Origin: Psychromicrobium silvestre
GTDB taxonomy: Bacteria > Actinomycetota > Actinomycetes > Actinomycetales > Micrococcaceae
Reading direction: 5' to 3'
NCBI RefSeq assembly: GCF_013408295.1
Contig: NZ_JACBYQ010000001.1
Coordinates: forward strand, 1,178,001 to 1,242,000
DNA: 64,000 nucleotides
Positions 9,197-22,000 of this stretch are shown piece by piece (positions within the stretch are counted from its first letter, which is position 1; each line of letters opens with the position of its first letter). The translations under genes were made by a program, and so were the position numbers. A model generated the notes under the pieces. That model had not been told where the DNA came from, did no database searches, and was given only the letters and a program-made list of their open reading frames with translations.

Positions 9197-10357
9197 CTAT
9201 CGACCGCTTGGTGGCTCGTACTGAATCAAATCATCATCGTCTCTGTTCGGGGGGGGCGAACCGCTGACTTTTCTAAGCTCACGGTAAATGTCGTCGAACA
9301 GCTCGGCTACCACCTCCGGGCTTAGCTTGTCGCTGATGGTCTGAGAGATCTGTTCAGCTGAAACCTCACAGAATTTGGACATCGCCAACCGGATTCCGGC
9401 GACATACGAACCCGGAGCGGAGTCCTGGACCAGAACGCTATTAGATTCGTCCAAGAAATCATGCACCGCCGGCAGATCGGTAAGCACCACAGGGAGCCCA
9501 GCCGAAACAGCTTCGGCAGCGGCAACACAGAATGTCTCGTGCGCAGTAGGGAGAAAAAATATGTCCGCCTCGGCCAATTCAGCCAATGCTTTGTCGTGCT
9601 CAAGACTGCCAGTAAGCCGCAAATAGTTAGTGACACCACGTTCCCGGGCAAGGCCCTCGATCTCTCCGCGAAGCGGCCCTTCGCCCACCCAGGTCAAATA
9701 CGCTTCAACGCCCTCGGCTCTCAGCAAGCTCAATACTTCGATAGCCAGTTCCGGTCGCTTGCCCGCCACCAGCCCGCCTATCGAAACGAGGTTCAACACG
9801 CCTGTCCTCCCACCTTCGCGAGCAGCCAGAGCTTTCACAGGCGAGACAACATTAGGCACGACGCTGAGGTTTCTCCTCCCGGTGAAAGCGGCGAGTTGCT
9901 CACGCTGAGCGGTACTCACTGCAGTAATCCAGTTTGGCCGCCGGAGAACGTATCGGAACCATGCTCTCCGTGCACCGATAGGCTGTACCGCTTGTGCCAA
10001 TCCGCTCCAGTGCTCGCTATGAACCCAAGGTGTTCGCCCCAGCAAGCGTAAAGGCGTGGCCAAGGGCAGTATCGGAAACGCCATGGTGTGCAAAATGTCA
10101 GCATCTCGCAAAAACGGGAGTATGAGCTTGAGTATCCCTAGGTATTTCCTGAAGTCCCGCCCCGGCAGCCCCACTCGAGTCACGTCAATGCCTTGATAGT
10201 TCTCCCGAATCATCGGTGCACGGGAACCAAGTTGTATATGAAGCACTCGGACCTGATGTTTACGCGCAATCGCCGCGGTGTGCAATAAGTTGAAGGGCGC
10301 TGAGGCTGGATGCTCGACTGATGGGAACCAGAGCGTGAGAACTAAGACTCGAGACAT
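9197..10357 (-). CDS. GT4-family glycosyltransferase
   Basis: A 386-residue GT-B enzyme. The donor site carries an intact EX7E motif within HETFCVAAAEAVSAGLPVV, and VSIGGLVAGKRPELAIE is the inter-domain start of the C-terminal fold. The ATG shares a base with the stop of the upstream dehydrogenase (TAATG). The extreme C-terminus reads SGSPPPNRDDDDLIQYEPP and is encoded across a run of eight C (plus-strand G at 9249-9256). A length change there would only alter or shorten the tail. Confidence 0.82.
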   Translation of the reverse strand: MSRVLVLTLWFPSVEHPASAPFNLLHTAAIARKHQVRVLHIQLGSRAPMIRENYQGIDVTRVGLPGRDFRKYLGILKLILPFLRDADILHTMAFPILPLATPLRLLGRTPWVHSEHWSGLAQAVQPIGARRAWFRYVLRRPNWITAVSTAQREQLAAFTGRRNLSVVPNVVSPVKALAAREGGRTGVLNLVSIGGLVAGKRPELAIEVLSLLRAEGVEAYLTWVGEGPLRGEIEGLARERGVTNYLRLTGSLEHDKALAELAEADIFFLPTAHETFCVAAAEAVSAGLPVVLTDLPAVHDFLDESNSVLVQDSAPGSYVAGIRLAMSKFCEVSAEQISQTISDKLSPEVVAELFDDIYRELRKVSGSPPPNRDDDDLIQYEPPSGR

Positions 10358-11646
10358 TAGGACTTGCCAATAACCCGGTACAGCACCCCATCCCAGGCGT
10401 CCGCCGAGCTCACCCGGCGGCCATCGATGAAGACCTTGATTCCGGGAAGGTCTGCCGGCCCCAGGGAACGGTACTCTGTGTGATCAGCTTGGACCACCGC
10501 AGCATCAACGGGTTCACCCAAGTGGTGGGCCTCAAAACCAAGTTTAGAGAGTTCCTCGTCACTGTAGAGCGGGTCATGGACCTTCACCACAGCGCCGCGG
10601 CGTTTGAGCGACTCGACTGCGTCGAAAACGCCTGAGAAAGCGGTTTCCTTCACGCCGCCACGGTACGCAGCACCAAGCACTACGACTTTGGCTCCGGCTA
10701 AATCACCATAGGCACCTTCCAGCAAACCCACGGTATATTCCGGCATCTGAGCGTTAGCCTCCCGCGCCGCTCGAACTACGGTGGCCTCCGGATCATTCCA
10801 CAGGTACAGCCTGGGGTACACCGGAATGCAGTGACCTCCGACGGCGATACCCGGCTGATGGATATGGCTATACGGCTGAGAGTTGGAGGCTTCGATCACC
10901 TGGTAAATGTCGATTCCGGAAGTGGTCGCGAATCGAGCAAATTGATTCGCCAAGCCAATGTTGACATCCCGATAAGTGGTTTCCGCCAGCTTTGCCAGCT
11001 CCGAGGCTTCCGCGGACCCGAGGTCCCAGACCCCATTCGGGCGCTTCAGATCGGGACGCTCGTCAAAGTCCAGAACCGCTTCGTAGAATTCAGTCGCCCG
11101 CTGGGCACCCGCTTCCGAAAGGCCGCCGATGAGCTTTGGGTACTTCCTAAGGTCCTCGAAAACCCGACCGGTGAGTACGCGTTCCGGCGAAAACACCAGG
11201 TGGAAGTCCTTGCCTTCAGTCAGCCCCGAGCCGGCTTCCAGAGCCGGCTTCCAGCGGGTCCGCGTGGTACCGACCGGAAGGGTTGTCTCGTAGGAAACCA
11301 GGGTGCCGGGGGTCAGGTGCTTAGCCAGGTCAGCCGTTGCTGCATCCATCCAGCCAAAATCTGGCCGAGCATCTTTATCGACGAAGAGCGGAACCACAAG
11401 GACCACCGCATCGGCGTTCGGGATGGCCTCCGCGTACTCTGTGGTGGCCTTCAAACGACCAGCAGGAACAAGTTCCGAGAGTTTCTCTTGCAGATGAGCC
11501 TCACCAGGGAAAGGTTCTGTACCAGCGTTGACCAGGTCAACCACTTGCTGGTTGACATCTACGCCAATGACTTCATGTCCCTTGTCGGCAAACTGGACGG
11601 CGAGCGGTAGCCCGATTTTTCCCAATGCCACTACTGCGATTTTCAC
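10357..11646 (-). CDS. UDP-N-acetyl-hexosamine 6-dehydrogenase (WbpA/WecC family)
   Basis: A 429-residue UDP-glucose/GDP-mannose dehydrogenase-family enzyme. It has an N-terminal NAD fold (KIAVVALGKIGLPLAVQFAD), a central dimer domain with LAKLAETTYRDVNIGLANQF, catalytic C273 in GGHCIP, and a C-terminal UDP-binding domain (LGAAYRGGVKETAFS). It oxidises the 6-hydroxyl of UDP-GlcNAc or UDP-ManNAc in two steps to the uronic acid. With the neighbouring WbpB/E/D-like genes UDP-GlcNAc is the expected substrate. GTG start at 11646; 59 bp separate it from the upstream ABC ATPase. Confidence 0.88.
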   Translation of the reverse strand: MKIAVVALGKIGLPLAVQFADKGHEVIGVDVNQQVVDLVNAGTEPFPGEAHLQEKLSELVPAGRLKATTEYAEAIPNADAVVLVVPLFVDKDARPDFGWMDAATADLAKHLTPGTLVSYETTLPVGTTRTRWKPALEAGSGLTEGKDFHLVFSPERVLTGRVFEDLRKYPKLIGGLSEAGAQRATEFYEAVLDFDERPDLKRPNGVWDLGSAEASELAKLAETTYRDVNIGLANQFARFATTSGIDIYQVIEASNSQPYSHIHQPGIAVGGHCIPVYPRLYLWNDPEATVVRAAREANAQMPEYTVGLLEGAYGDLAGAKVVVLGAAYRGGVKETAFSGVFDAVESLKRRGAVVKVHDPLYSDEELSKLGFEAHHLGEPVDAAVVQADHTEYRSLGPADLPGIKVFIDGRRVSSADAWDGVLYRVIGKS

Positions 11647-11705
11647 TGCCGCTCTGCCTCACTCTTAGTTTTCTCACTACTTAGCTTGCTCAAGACTATC
11701 TGTTC

Positions 11706-12437
11706 TCAGGAATTCTGCCGGAACTGATCCACAGCGTCGTCAATAGGGCCGTCAAAAATAACCTGTCCATGGTCCATCAAAACGCCGCGTTCGCAGATCT
11801 TAGCTACTAGATCGAGGTCATGACTGACGACCACAAGGGTTTTGCCATCCGCTGCAAGTTCTTTGATTTTAGCGATGCACTTGCGTTGGAAGGGCTCATC
11901 ACCTACCGCCAGGATCTCATCGACAAGAAACACCTCCGGATCGGTGTGCACCGCAACCGAAAAGGCCAGGCGCAAGTACATACCGGAAGAGTAAAACTTC
12001 ACTTCAGTGTCAATGAACTGACCGATCTCCGCGAATTCGATAATGGAGTCAAAGCGCTCGTCGATCTCAGTTTCGGTCATGCCAAGAATCGCACCGTTGA
12101 GGTAAACATTGTCCCGCCCGGAGAGATCGTGATGGAACCCTGCACCAACTTCAATTAGACCAGCTACCCGGCCCCGAGTCTGGACTGTTCCGCTATCCGG
12201 AATCATCACTCCAGAGATGTGCTTAAGCAAGGTGGATTTGCCCGAACCATTGAACCCGAGCAGAGCAACTGTCTCCCCCTGTTGCACATCCAAAGAGACA
12301 TCCTTGAGTGCATGGAACTTCTCGGAGAGGTCACCCTTACGTCCTCGAATCAACCAGACCAATGCCTCTTTGATAGAGCGGGTGTGCCGGAGTACGAACT
12401 CCTTATTAACGGTTTTGACTTCAATAGCTGTCGTCAT
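11706..12437 (-). CDS. Polysaccharide ABC exporter ATP-binding subunit (Wzt/TagH-like)
   Basis: Walker A is GFNGSGKST, the signature lies around YSSGMYLRLAFS, and Walker B is VFLVDEILAVGDEPF, with the switch histidine in VVSHD. The protein is about 243 residues, so it lacks the C-terminal carbohydrate-recognition domain of some Wzt proteins. That suggests export does not depend on a terminal sugar cap. ATG 12437 has AGGAG about 10 nt upstream and follows the permease stop by 1 nt; the longer frame to 12467 runs into the permease gene. Confidence 0.9.
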   Translation of the reverse strand: MTTAIEVKTVNKEFVLRHTRSIKEALVWLIRGRKGDLSEKFHALKDVSLDVQQGETVALLGFNGSGKSTLLKHISGVMIPDSGTVQTRGRVAGLIEVGAGFHHDLSGRDNVYLNGAILGMTETEIDERFDSIIEFAEIGQFIDTEVKFYSSGMYLRLAFSVAVHTDPEVFLVDEILAVGDEPFQRKCIAKIKELAADGKTLVVVSHDLDLVAKICERGVLMDHGQVIFDGPIDDAVDQFRQNS

Positions 12438-12438
12438 C

Positions 12439-13322
12439 TCAGAGCTCCTGCGCGAATCGGCCTTCAAGCCGATGGAAGGTCCATTGTCCGAGCAACAGAA
12501 TCAGAATCGATGTACCCAAGCCAACCGGTAACCACAGGGAAAGTAGATTCGGAGGCATCTCGGCTCCTCCCGGTGTGGTGGGCAGCCAGAACGCGTAATG
12601 GAACAGCTCGACGCCAGTCGTAATCGGGTTTGCCTGATAAATGGCAAAGATCGTATCCCCGGCCTTATCTCGGACCAGATTCCAGGAGTACATCACCGGC
12701 GAAGCCCAGGTGGCGACCATGAGCAACATATCTACGAAGTTTTCGGAGTCCCGGAAGTAGACATTAATTGCGCCAAACAACAATCCCAAACCAGTAGCTA
12801 AGAGGGCAACAACTAGGAAACCGGCAACAGCGGCGAGTATCTGAAAGGCGTTAGGATGCCAACCCGCGACAAAGCATGCGCCCACCAGGATAATAAGTTG
12901 TGGCAGAAAGTGAACTGCCGAAACCCATACTGAAGCAACCGGAAAGAGCTCTCTGGGCAAATAAATCTTTTTGATCAACCCACCATTGCCCACAATCGAG
13001 CGGGCAGCATTCCCAAGAGCTTCGCTGAAGAAGTTAATCAGAACGATTCCAGAGAACAGGTAGATCGCGTAGTTTTCCAGGCCATTCGGATTTCTAGCGC
13101 TTTTTTCTTGCCCTAGGAAAACGCCCAAAGCAATATAGAAAACCAGGAACTGTACGCCTGGCTTGACGTAGGACCACAAAAGCCCGAGTACCGAACCTCG
13201 ATACCTGACTTTTAGCTCCTTACGGACCAGCAGCTTAAGTAGAAAACGAGACCGAAGAACATCCAACAAGCCCCGCCCTACTCCGGGGCGGAGCAGGGCC
13301 GAACTATTGGGACTCGCGGCGC

Positions 13323-13326
<4 letters not shown>
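12439..13326 (-). CDS. Polysaccharide ABC exporter permease (Wzm/TagG-like)
   Basis: A 295-residue ABC-2 type permease with about six membrane segments. The cytoplasmic motif ELKVRYRGSVLGLLWSYVKP before the first segment is characteristic of Wzm, TagG and RfbA homologues. It pairs with the ATPase immediately downstream to export lipid-linked glycan. The start overlaps the end of glfT2 by 4 nt. Coupling to glfT2 and glf suggests the galactofuranose-containing polymer is its substrate. Confidence 0.9.
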
Positions 13327-16504
<3,178 letters not shown>

Positions 16505-16620
16505 TCAAACTCCTGGTTCGGCATTTTTGGGCACACCTCAGGTGCCCATAGTTGCCTCAAGATTACCCGATCCGGCTGTCGAAGCCGTTATCCCGCGCTG
16601 AAGTAGCTAACGCCAACAAG

Positions 16621-17052
16621 CTAGAGCGCTGCTGAGCCGTTCTGGCGCAAGGTGAAAGCCACCACCCGTGGAGTAAACAGCAATACCAGCACGGCCAGTG
16701 GCGGCAACAACAGAACCAGCCCCAGTAGGAGCTGACCGCCTAATAGCGCCGGAATAGCGATGGCTAGCATCAGTAATTGCCAAACCAGGCTCGCCGCCCG
16801 GGTCCAGCGAAAACCCTTGAAGTGCTGAATCGCGACCGCGGCCAGCCCCACGCCTAGAGCGAAAAGCATGACGGTGAGGAAAACCGCGCCGCTGAGCGAA
16901 TTGGCTTGGGTGCTGAAAAGACCAAGTAGAAAGGAGCCGGCTACCACCAACAAAGCGAGCGCCTCAAGGCCCACCACGATGGAGATCAGCCAGACTCCCC
17001 AAGGCCGAAGCACGGAGCTTCCCCCGCTTGATTCAGGTTGATCTATTGACAC
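16621..17052 (-). CDS. Small membrane protein of unknown function
   Basis: The 143 residues form four hydrophobic segments (around residues 18-42, 52-78, 84-105 and 108-130) after a short polar N-terminus. I recognise no named domain. GTG 17052 is the only sensible start. It lies between glf and whiB1, divergent from whiB1, with which it shares the 240-bp control region. Confidence 0.65.
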   Translation of the reverse strand: MSIDQPESSGGSSVLRPWGVWLISIVVGLEALALLVVAGSFLLGLFSTQANSLSGAVFLTVMLFALGVGLAAVAIQHFKGFRWTRAASLVWQLLMLAIAIPALLGGQLLLGLVLLLPPLAVLVLLFTPRVVAFTLRQNGSAAL

Positions 17053-17133
17053 ACTGGCACCATACCGGAGATATTCATCACAGATCGAAAGCGCCGGGAA
17101 AAATGTGACGAACCGCTCACGCTTCTCAGCAAG

Positions 17134-17280
17134 TTGACGGGCTTTACCCCTTGTTTACATACAGTTAACGTGAAACGCTTTAACGTAGAGACCAAGGGGC
17201 CCGCCTGACGGACAGAGGCCCCTCTTTTGTGAGATTGCTCGTGAATCTTTTCACAAAGCAATCGGTAAATTTTTAAGGAG
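17134..17280 (+). promoter_or_regulatory. Structured leader of whiB1
   Basis: A TTGACG at 17134-17139 is a possible -35, with no clear -10. TTAACGT occurs twice (17165-17171, 17180-17186). A terminator-like hairpin follows: arms AGGGGCC (17195-17201) and GGCCCCT (17217-17223), then CTTTT. A second hairpin has arms GATTGCT (17233-17239) and AGCAATC (17257-17263) with an inner GTGAA/TTCAC stem. AAGGAG is at 17275-17280. The first hairpin either ends a short upstream transcript or attenuates whiB1; this is inference. Confidence 0.5.
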
Positions 17281-17292
17281 TAAGTGATCAGC

Positions 17293-17541
17293 ATGGATTG
17301 GCGTAGTCGCGCTGCCTGTCTCGATAAGGACCCGGAGCTTTTCTTCCCGGTGGGAAACACCGGTCCCGCTCTGCTCCAGATCGAGGAAGCTAAAAGCGTT
17401 TGTCGTCGTTGCCAAGTTGTTGACACCTGCCTGCAGTGGGCCATCGAGTCCGGGCAGGATGCGGGGGTCTGGGGCGGCATGAGCGAGGACGAGCGCCGTG
17501 CTCTCAAGCGCCGCGCAGCTCGCGCTCGCCGCGCTAGCTAG
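17293..17541 (+). CDS. whiB1: WhiB1-type iron-sulfur transcriptional regulator
   Basis: An 82-residue Wbl protein with the four cluster cysteines at C9, C37, C40 and C46, the GVWGGMSEDERRALKRR turn-and-tail, and the N-terminus MDWRSRAACLDKDPELFFP. It closely matches WhiB1 of mycobacteria, an essential 4Fe-4S, NO-sensitive partner of the primary sigma factor. ATG 17293 is chosen because the family starts at MDW; the GTG at 17284 lies only 3 nt from the Shine-Dalgarno AAGGAG. The convergent neighbour is pdtaS, as in mycobacteria. Confidence 0.93.
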   Translation: MDWRSRAACLDKDPELFFPVGNTGPALLQIEEAKSVCRRCQVVDTCLQWAIESGQDAGVWGGMSEDERRALKRRAARARRAS

Positions 17542-17570
17542 CGTTCACCCAGGCTCGCTGAGGATCATTA

Positions 17571-19031
17571 TTAGAGCGGGAGCTCAATAATCACCGCGGT
17601 TCCGCCGCTTGGGCGGGGCTCCCAGCGGATCGACCCATCGAGTTCGCTGGTCACCAGGGTTCTCACGATCTGCAAGCCCAGACCTTCCGCCAGCGGAGTC
17701 TGAGGTAAGCCCACGCCGTCGTCCGCTACCGTGACGCGTAGTATTTCGGTACCGTCTTCCCTGCTGTACCGCTCGGCAATCAGTTGTACGGTACCGTCGC
17801 GCTCCGCCAAACCATGTTCGACGGCGTTGGTCACCAGTTCATTGATCACCAGCGCCAAGGGAGTGGCCAGATCGCTTGGCAACTCGCCGAACTCCCCTTC
17901 TCGCTCGGTGCGCACCGCCTGAGCTGGTGAAGCCACTTCGGCGGCAAGCCGGAAATTACGGCCGATTAAGTCGTCGAAATCGACGTTCTGGGTCAGCCCT
18001 TGAGAGAGCGTCTCATGCACTAGGGCGATGGTTGCCACCCGTCGCATCGCCTGTTCTAAACCATTTTTGGCTTCGGCAGATTGCATCCGACGGGATTGCA
18101 TCCTCAGCAATGCCGCCACGGTTTGAAGATTGTTCTTCACTCGGTGATGGATCTCCCGAATGGTGGCATCCTTGGTGACCAATTCCAGTTCCCGGCGACG
18201 CAACTCGGTGACATCGCGGCAGAGCACAATCGCCCCGAATCGACGCTCGGAATCGCGCAGTGGAATGGCCCGCAAGGACAAGCTAACTCCCCTGGATTCC
18301 ACCTCGGTTCGCCAGGGCATTCTGCCGGTTACCACCAGGGGCAGGGTTTCATCGATCATCTTGCGATCATGCAGCAATCCCGCCGTAACCTCGGCCAGTG
18401 ACCGCCCTTCCAGGGCATCGGCTGCACCCAGCCTGCGAAAGGCCGAGACTCCATTGGGGCTGGCGTATTGGACCAGTCCCTCTGCGTCGAGACGGATAAA
18501 GCCATCGCCCACCCGAGGGGCACCTCGACGAGAACCCGTCGGTGAAGCGAAGTCCGGCCACAGCCCTAGCGTGCCCATCCGCAACAGATCGTAAGCGCTC
18601 TGCCGGTAGGTCAATTCCAGCCGAGAGGGTAACCGGGAAGAAGAGACATCCATATGTGAGGTCACCACGGCCAAGCTTCGCCCATTGCGAACCATCGGGA
18701 TTGCATCCACCCGGACCGCCATATCGGAATTCCAGGTGGCTTCCCCAGCACGTTCAATGGTCTGGCTGTGCCAGGCGCGCTGAACCAGGGGAAGCAGATC
18801 AGCCCGCAGCTTCTCCCCCACGAAGTCTTTATGGAAAACCGTATGCGTGGTAGAGGGCCGAACGTGCGCCAACGCCAGATAGTCACCGTCCGGGTCGGGG
18901 AACCAGAGCGCCAGATCGGCAAAAGCCAGATCCGCGATCAGCTGCCAATCCCCCACCAATAGGTGCAGCCATTCCGCATCACCCGGGCCAAAATCCGCGT
19001 GTTCCCTGATCGGATCGGTGAAAATCGCCAT
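17571..19031 (-). CDS. pdtaS: Sensor histidine kinase PdtaS
   Basis: A 486-residue soluble kinase. It has an N-terminal GAF-like region (1-140), a PAS domain (about 175-275), then HisKA_2 with the phospho-accepting histidine in EIHHRVKNN (H295/H296), and a HATPase with the N box LVINELVTNAVEHGL. PdtaS phosphorylates PdtaR, an ANTAR-domain RNA-binding regulator; no pdtaR is in this window. No membrane segments are seen. The whiB1/pdtaS arrangement is conserved in Actinobacteria. Confidence 0.9.
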   Translation of the reverse strand: MAIFTDPIREHADFGPGDAEWLHLLVGDWQLIADLAFADLALWFPDPDGDYLALAHVRPSTTHTVFHKDFVGEKLRADLLPLVQRAWHSQTIERAGEATWNSDMAVRVDAIPMVRNGRSLAVVTSHMDVSSSRLPSRLELTYRQSAYDLLRMGTLGLWPDFASPTGSRRGAPRVGDGFIRLDAEGLVQYASPNGVSAFRRLGAADALEGRSLAEVTAGLLHDRKMIDETLPLVVTGRMPWRTEVESRGVSLSLRAIPLRDSERRFGAIVLCRDVTELRRRELELVTKDATIREIHHRVKNNLQTVAALLRMQSRRMQSAEAKNGLEQAMRRVATIALVHETLSQGLTQNVDFDDLIGRNFRLAAEVASPAQAVRTEREGEFGELPSDLATPLALVINELVTNAVEHGLAERDGTVQLIAERYSREDGTEILRVTVADDGVGLPQTPLAEGLGLQIVRTLVTSELDGSIRWEPRPSGGTAVIIELPL

Positions 19032-19043
19032 TACTTCACAGTA

Positions 19044-22000
19044 CTATCTCCGCACGATGGACCGGAGCAAGCGAAGAGCAACCGATAGCGAGGCCATATC
19101 GTCCTTTTCCAGCTGATTCACCTCATCGAACATTGCCTTGGCCCGGCCCAATTGCTCGGCGTTCTGCTGCGCCCAGGCTTCGATCCGTTCGTGTGCTCCC
19201 GCCGTGGGGGCTCCTGGAATGGCAGGCGTTGCACGCATCACCGCGAGGGTGATATCAACCACCGTGGAGTAGAGGTCGTCACGCAGAGCGCCCCGAGCCA
19301 GTGCCTGCCAACGATCTTCCCTCGGCAGCGCCGAAATCCGTTCCAGCAGGCTATCCACGCCGAACTGGGCAAAGACCGCGTAGTAAACCTTCGCGACTTC
19401 CTCCACAGGTTCCTCGATCTGGTCACTCACCCGCGCTACGTCCAGCAAGGCATAGCTTTCGAACATCTCGGACCAGCGATTACCCAGTTCGCTGGGCACT
19501 CCCCAGGAAATAGCGCGTTCATGCCATGCCTGGACTCGTTGCTGATCAACGCCGTCCAAGTAGCTGTTCAGCTTGGAGCGCAGCGAACTGACCACGGGTT
19601 GGTACTTCGCTACGATCTCGGAGATCGGTTCGGAAACCCCGGAGTGTCCGATCAACCAGCGCACTGCCCGGTCCAGCAAACGGCGCATATCCAGATGGAT
19701 ATTGCACCAGTGCTCGGTGGGGAACGACGGCGGCAGGGCAGCGAGTGCCTCGGTTAGCTGATCGAGCTGGAAAATTTCCCGCATCGCTACGAAGGCCCTG
19801 GCCAAAACGGCTTCGCTGGCGCTGGTTTCCTCGATCGCCCGGAAGGCGAAGGTGATGCCACCGATATTGATCATGTCGTTGGCAACAACCGTGGCGATGA
19901 TTTCTCGGCGCAACGGATGCGAATCGAGCTCGGCATCGAATCGCTCGGCGAAGTGCTTCGGGAAGTAATCCCGCAGTGTGCTTCGGAACCAGGGATCGTC
20001 CGCGAAATCGCTGTCCCGCAAAGCCTTAGTCAGCTCGATTTTGGCGTAGGCTGCCAACACGGAAAGTTCCGGCGAGGTCAGTCCTTGACCGCCGTCGAGC
20101 CTGACCCTGAGTTCCTCAGTACTCGGCAGTGCTTCGATATTGCGATCCAGATCCGCGCTGCTCTCCAGCCAGTCCATCAGACGCTCATAACTGGGGCTCC
20201 ACTCCACCACCCGCATCCGGTCATTGAGCAGCAGCACGTTCTGATCGACATTGTCTTCCAGTACCAGCCGGCCAACTTCGCTCGTCATCTCCGCCAAGAA
20301 CTCCGCGCGCTCTTCGGCGCGCAGACGTCCGGCGGCAACCATCCGGTCCACAAAGATCTTAATGTTGACCTCGTGATCGGAACAGTCCACGCCAGCCGAG
20401 TTGTCGATCGCATCGGTATTCAGGATCACCCCGTGCAGGGCAGCTTCGATTCGACCACGCTGAGTCATCCCGAGATTGCCGCCCTCGCCGATGACCTTGA
20501 CCCGTAGATCCTTGCCGTCCACCCGGATGGCGTCGTTGGCTTTGTCACCGACTTCGGCCTGCGTCTCAGTGCTCGCCTTGACGTAAGTTCCGATGCCTCC
20601 GTTGTAGAGCAGATCGGCGGGAGCCAGCAGGATGGCCCGAAGAAGATCCGGCGGGGTCATCGTCACGGTGCCTTCCGGCAGGCCGAGGGCTAACCGGACT
20701 TGTTCCGAAATCGGCACCGTCTTGACCTGGCGGGCGAAAACCCCACCGCCCGCGCTGATCAAGGATTTGTCGTAATCGTCCCAGGAGGAACGGGGCAATT
20801 CGAAGAGCCGGCGCCGCTCGGCGTAGGAAATAGCCGGATCGGGGTTGGGATCTAGGAAGATATGCCGGTGATCGAAAGCGGCCAGCAGTTTAATGTGCTC
20901 GGAGAGCAGGGCTCCATTACCGAACACATCGCCGGACATATCCCCCACGCCCACCATCGTGAAGTCTTCGGTCTGGGTATCCAGGTCCAGTTCGCTGAAA
21001 TGCCGTTTTACCGATTCCCAGGCACCCCGGGCGGTAATTCCCATCGCCTTGTGGTCGTAGCCAACCGAGCCGCCCGAGGCAAAGGCATCACCCAGCCAGA
21101 ATCCGTAGTCAGCAGAAATTGAGTTAGCGATATCGGAGAAGGATGCAGTTCCCTTATCCGCGGCCACCACTAGATAGGAATCATCCCCGTCATAGCGCAC
21201 CACATCGGCAGGGGGAACCAAAGTCTCCCCCGCCTCGGTAGTGACCAGGTTATCGGTCACGTCGAGCAGGCCACGGATGAAGGTTTTGTAGCTTTCAATC
21301 CCCTCCGCCATCCAGGCTCCACGATCAACCGCCGGATCTGGCAAGGCTTTGGCGAAAAAGCCGCCCTTGGCGCCGGTGGGTACAATCACCGCATTCTTGA
21401 CGGTCTGCGCCTTGACTAGACCCAGAATCTCGGTGCGGAAATCCTCGCGTCGGTCCGACCAGCGCAAACCACCTCGGGCAACCTTGCCGAAGCGCAGATG
21501 CACGCCTTCAACGCGTGGCGAATAGACCCAGATCTCAAACATAGGCCTGGGGAAGGGCAAGCCGTCAATCGCCGTCGGATTAAGTTTGACGCTCAAATAA
21601 GGCTTCAACTGGAAGTAGTTGGTGCGCAGCGTGGCTTCGATCAACTGGGCAAGAGTCCGTAGTACCCGGTCGGCGTCCAGAGTAGGTACCTTCTCCAAGC
21701 CTTCGCTGAGTTGCTCACGGACTCGTTCCAGCGAGGCCGGTCGCTCCGCTTCCGCGAGCGCAGGATTAAAACTCGTCTCAAACAGTTCCACCAGCGCCTT
21801 AGCAACGGCCGGGTTACCCATCAGCGTGTCAGCGACAAAGCCGTAGGAATTGGCATTACCCATCTGCCGCAGGTACTTCGCGTAACTGCGCAGAATCACC
21901 ACCTGCCGCCAGGCCATCCCCTCCCGGAGAACGAGTCGGTCGAAAGCGTCCGACTCGCTGGCGCCGGTAATCGCGGCACCGAAGGAATCGGCTAGCAGTT

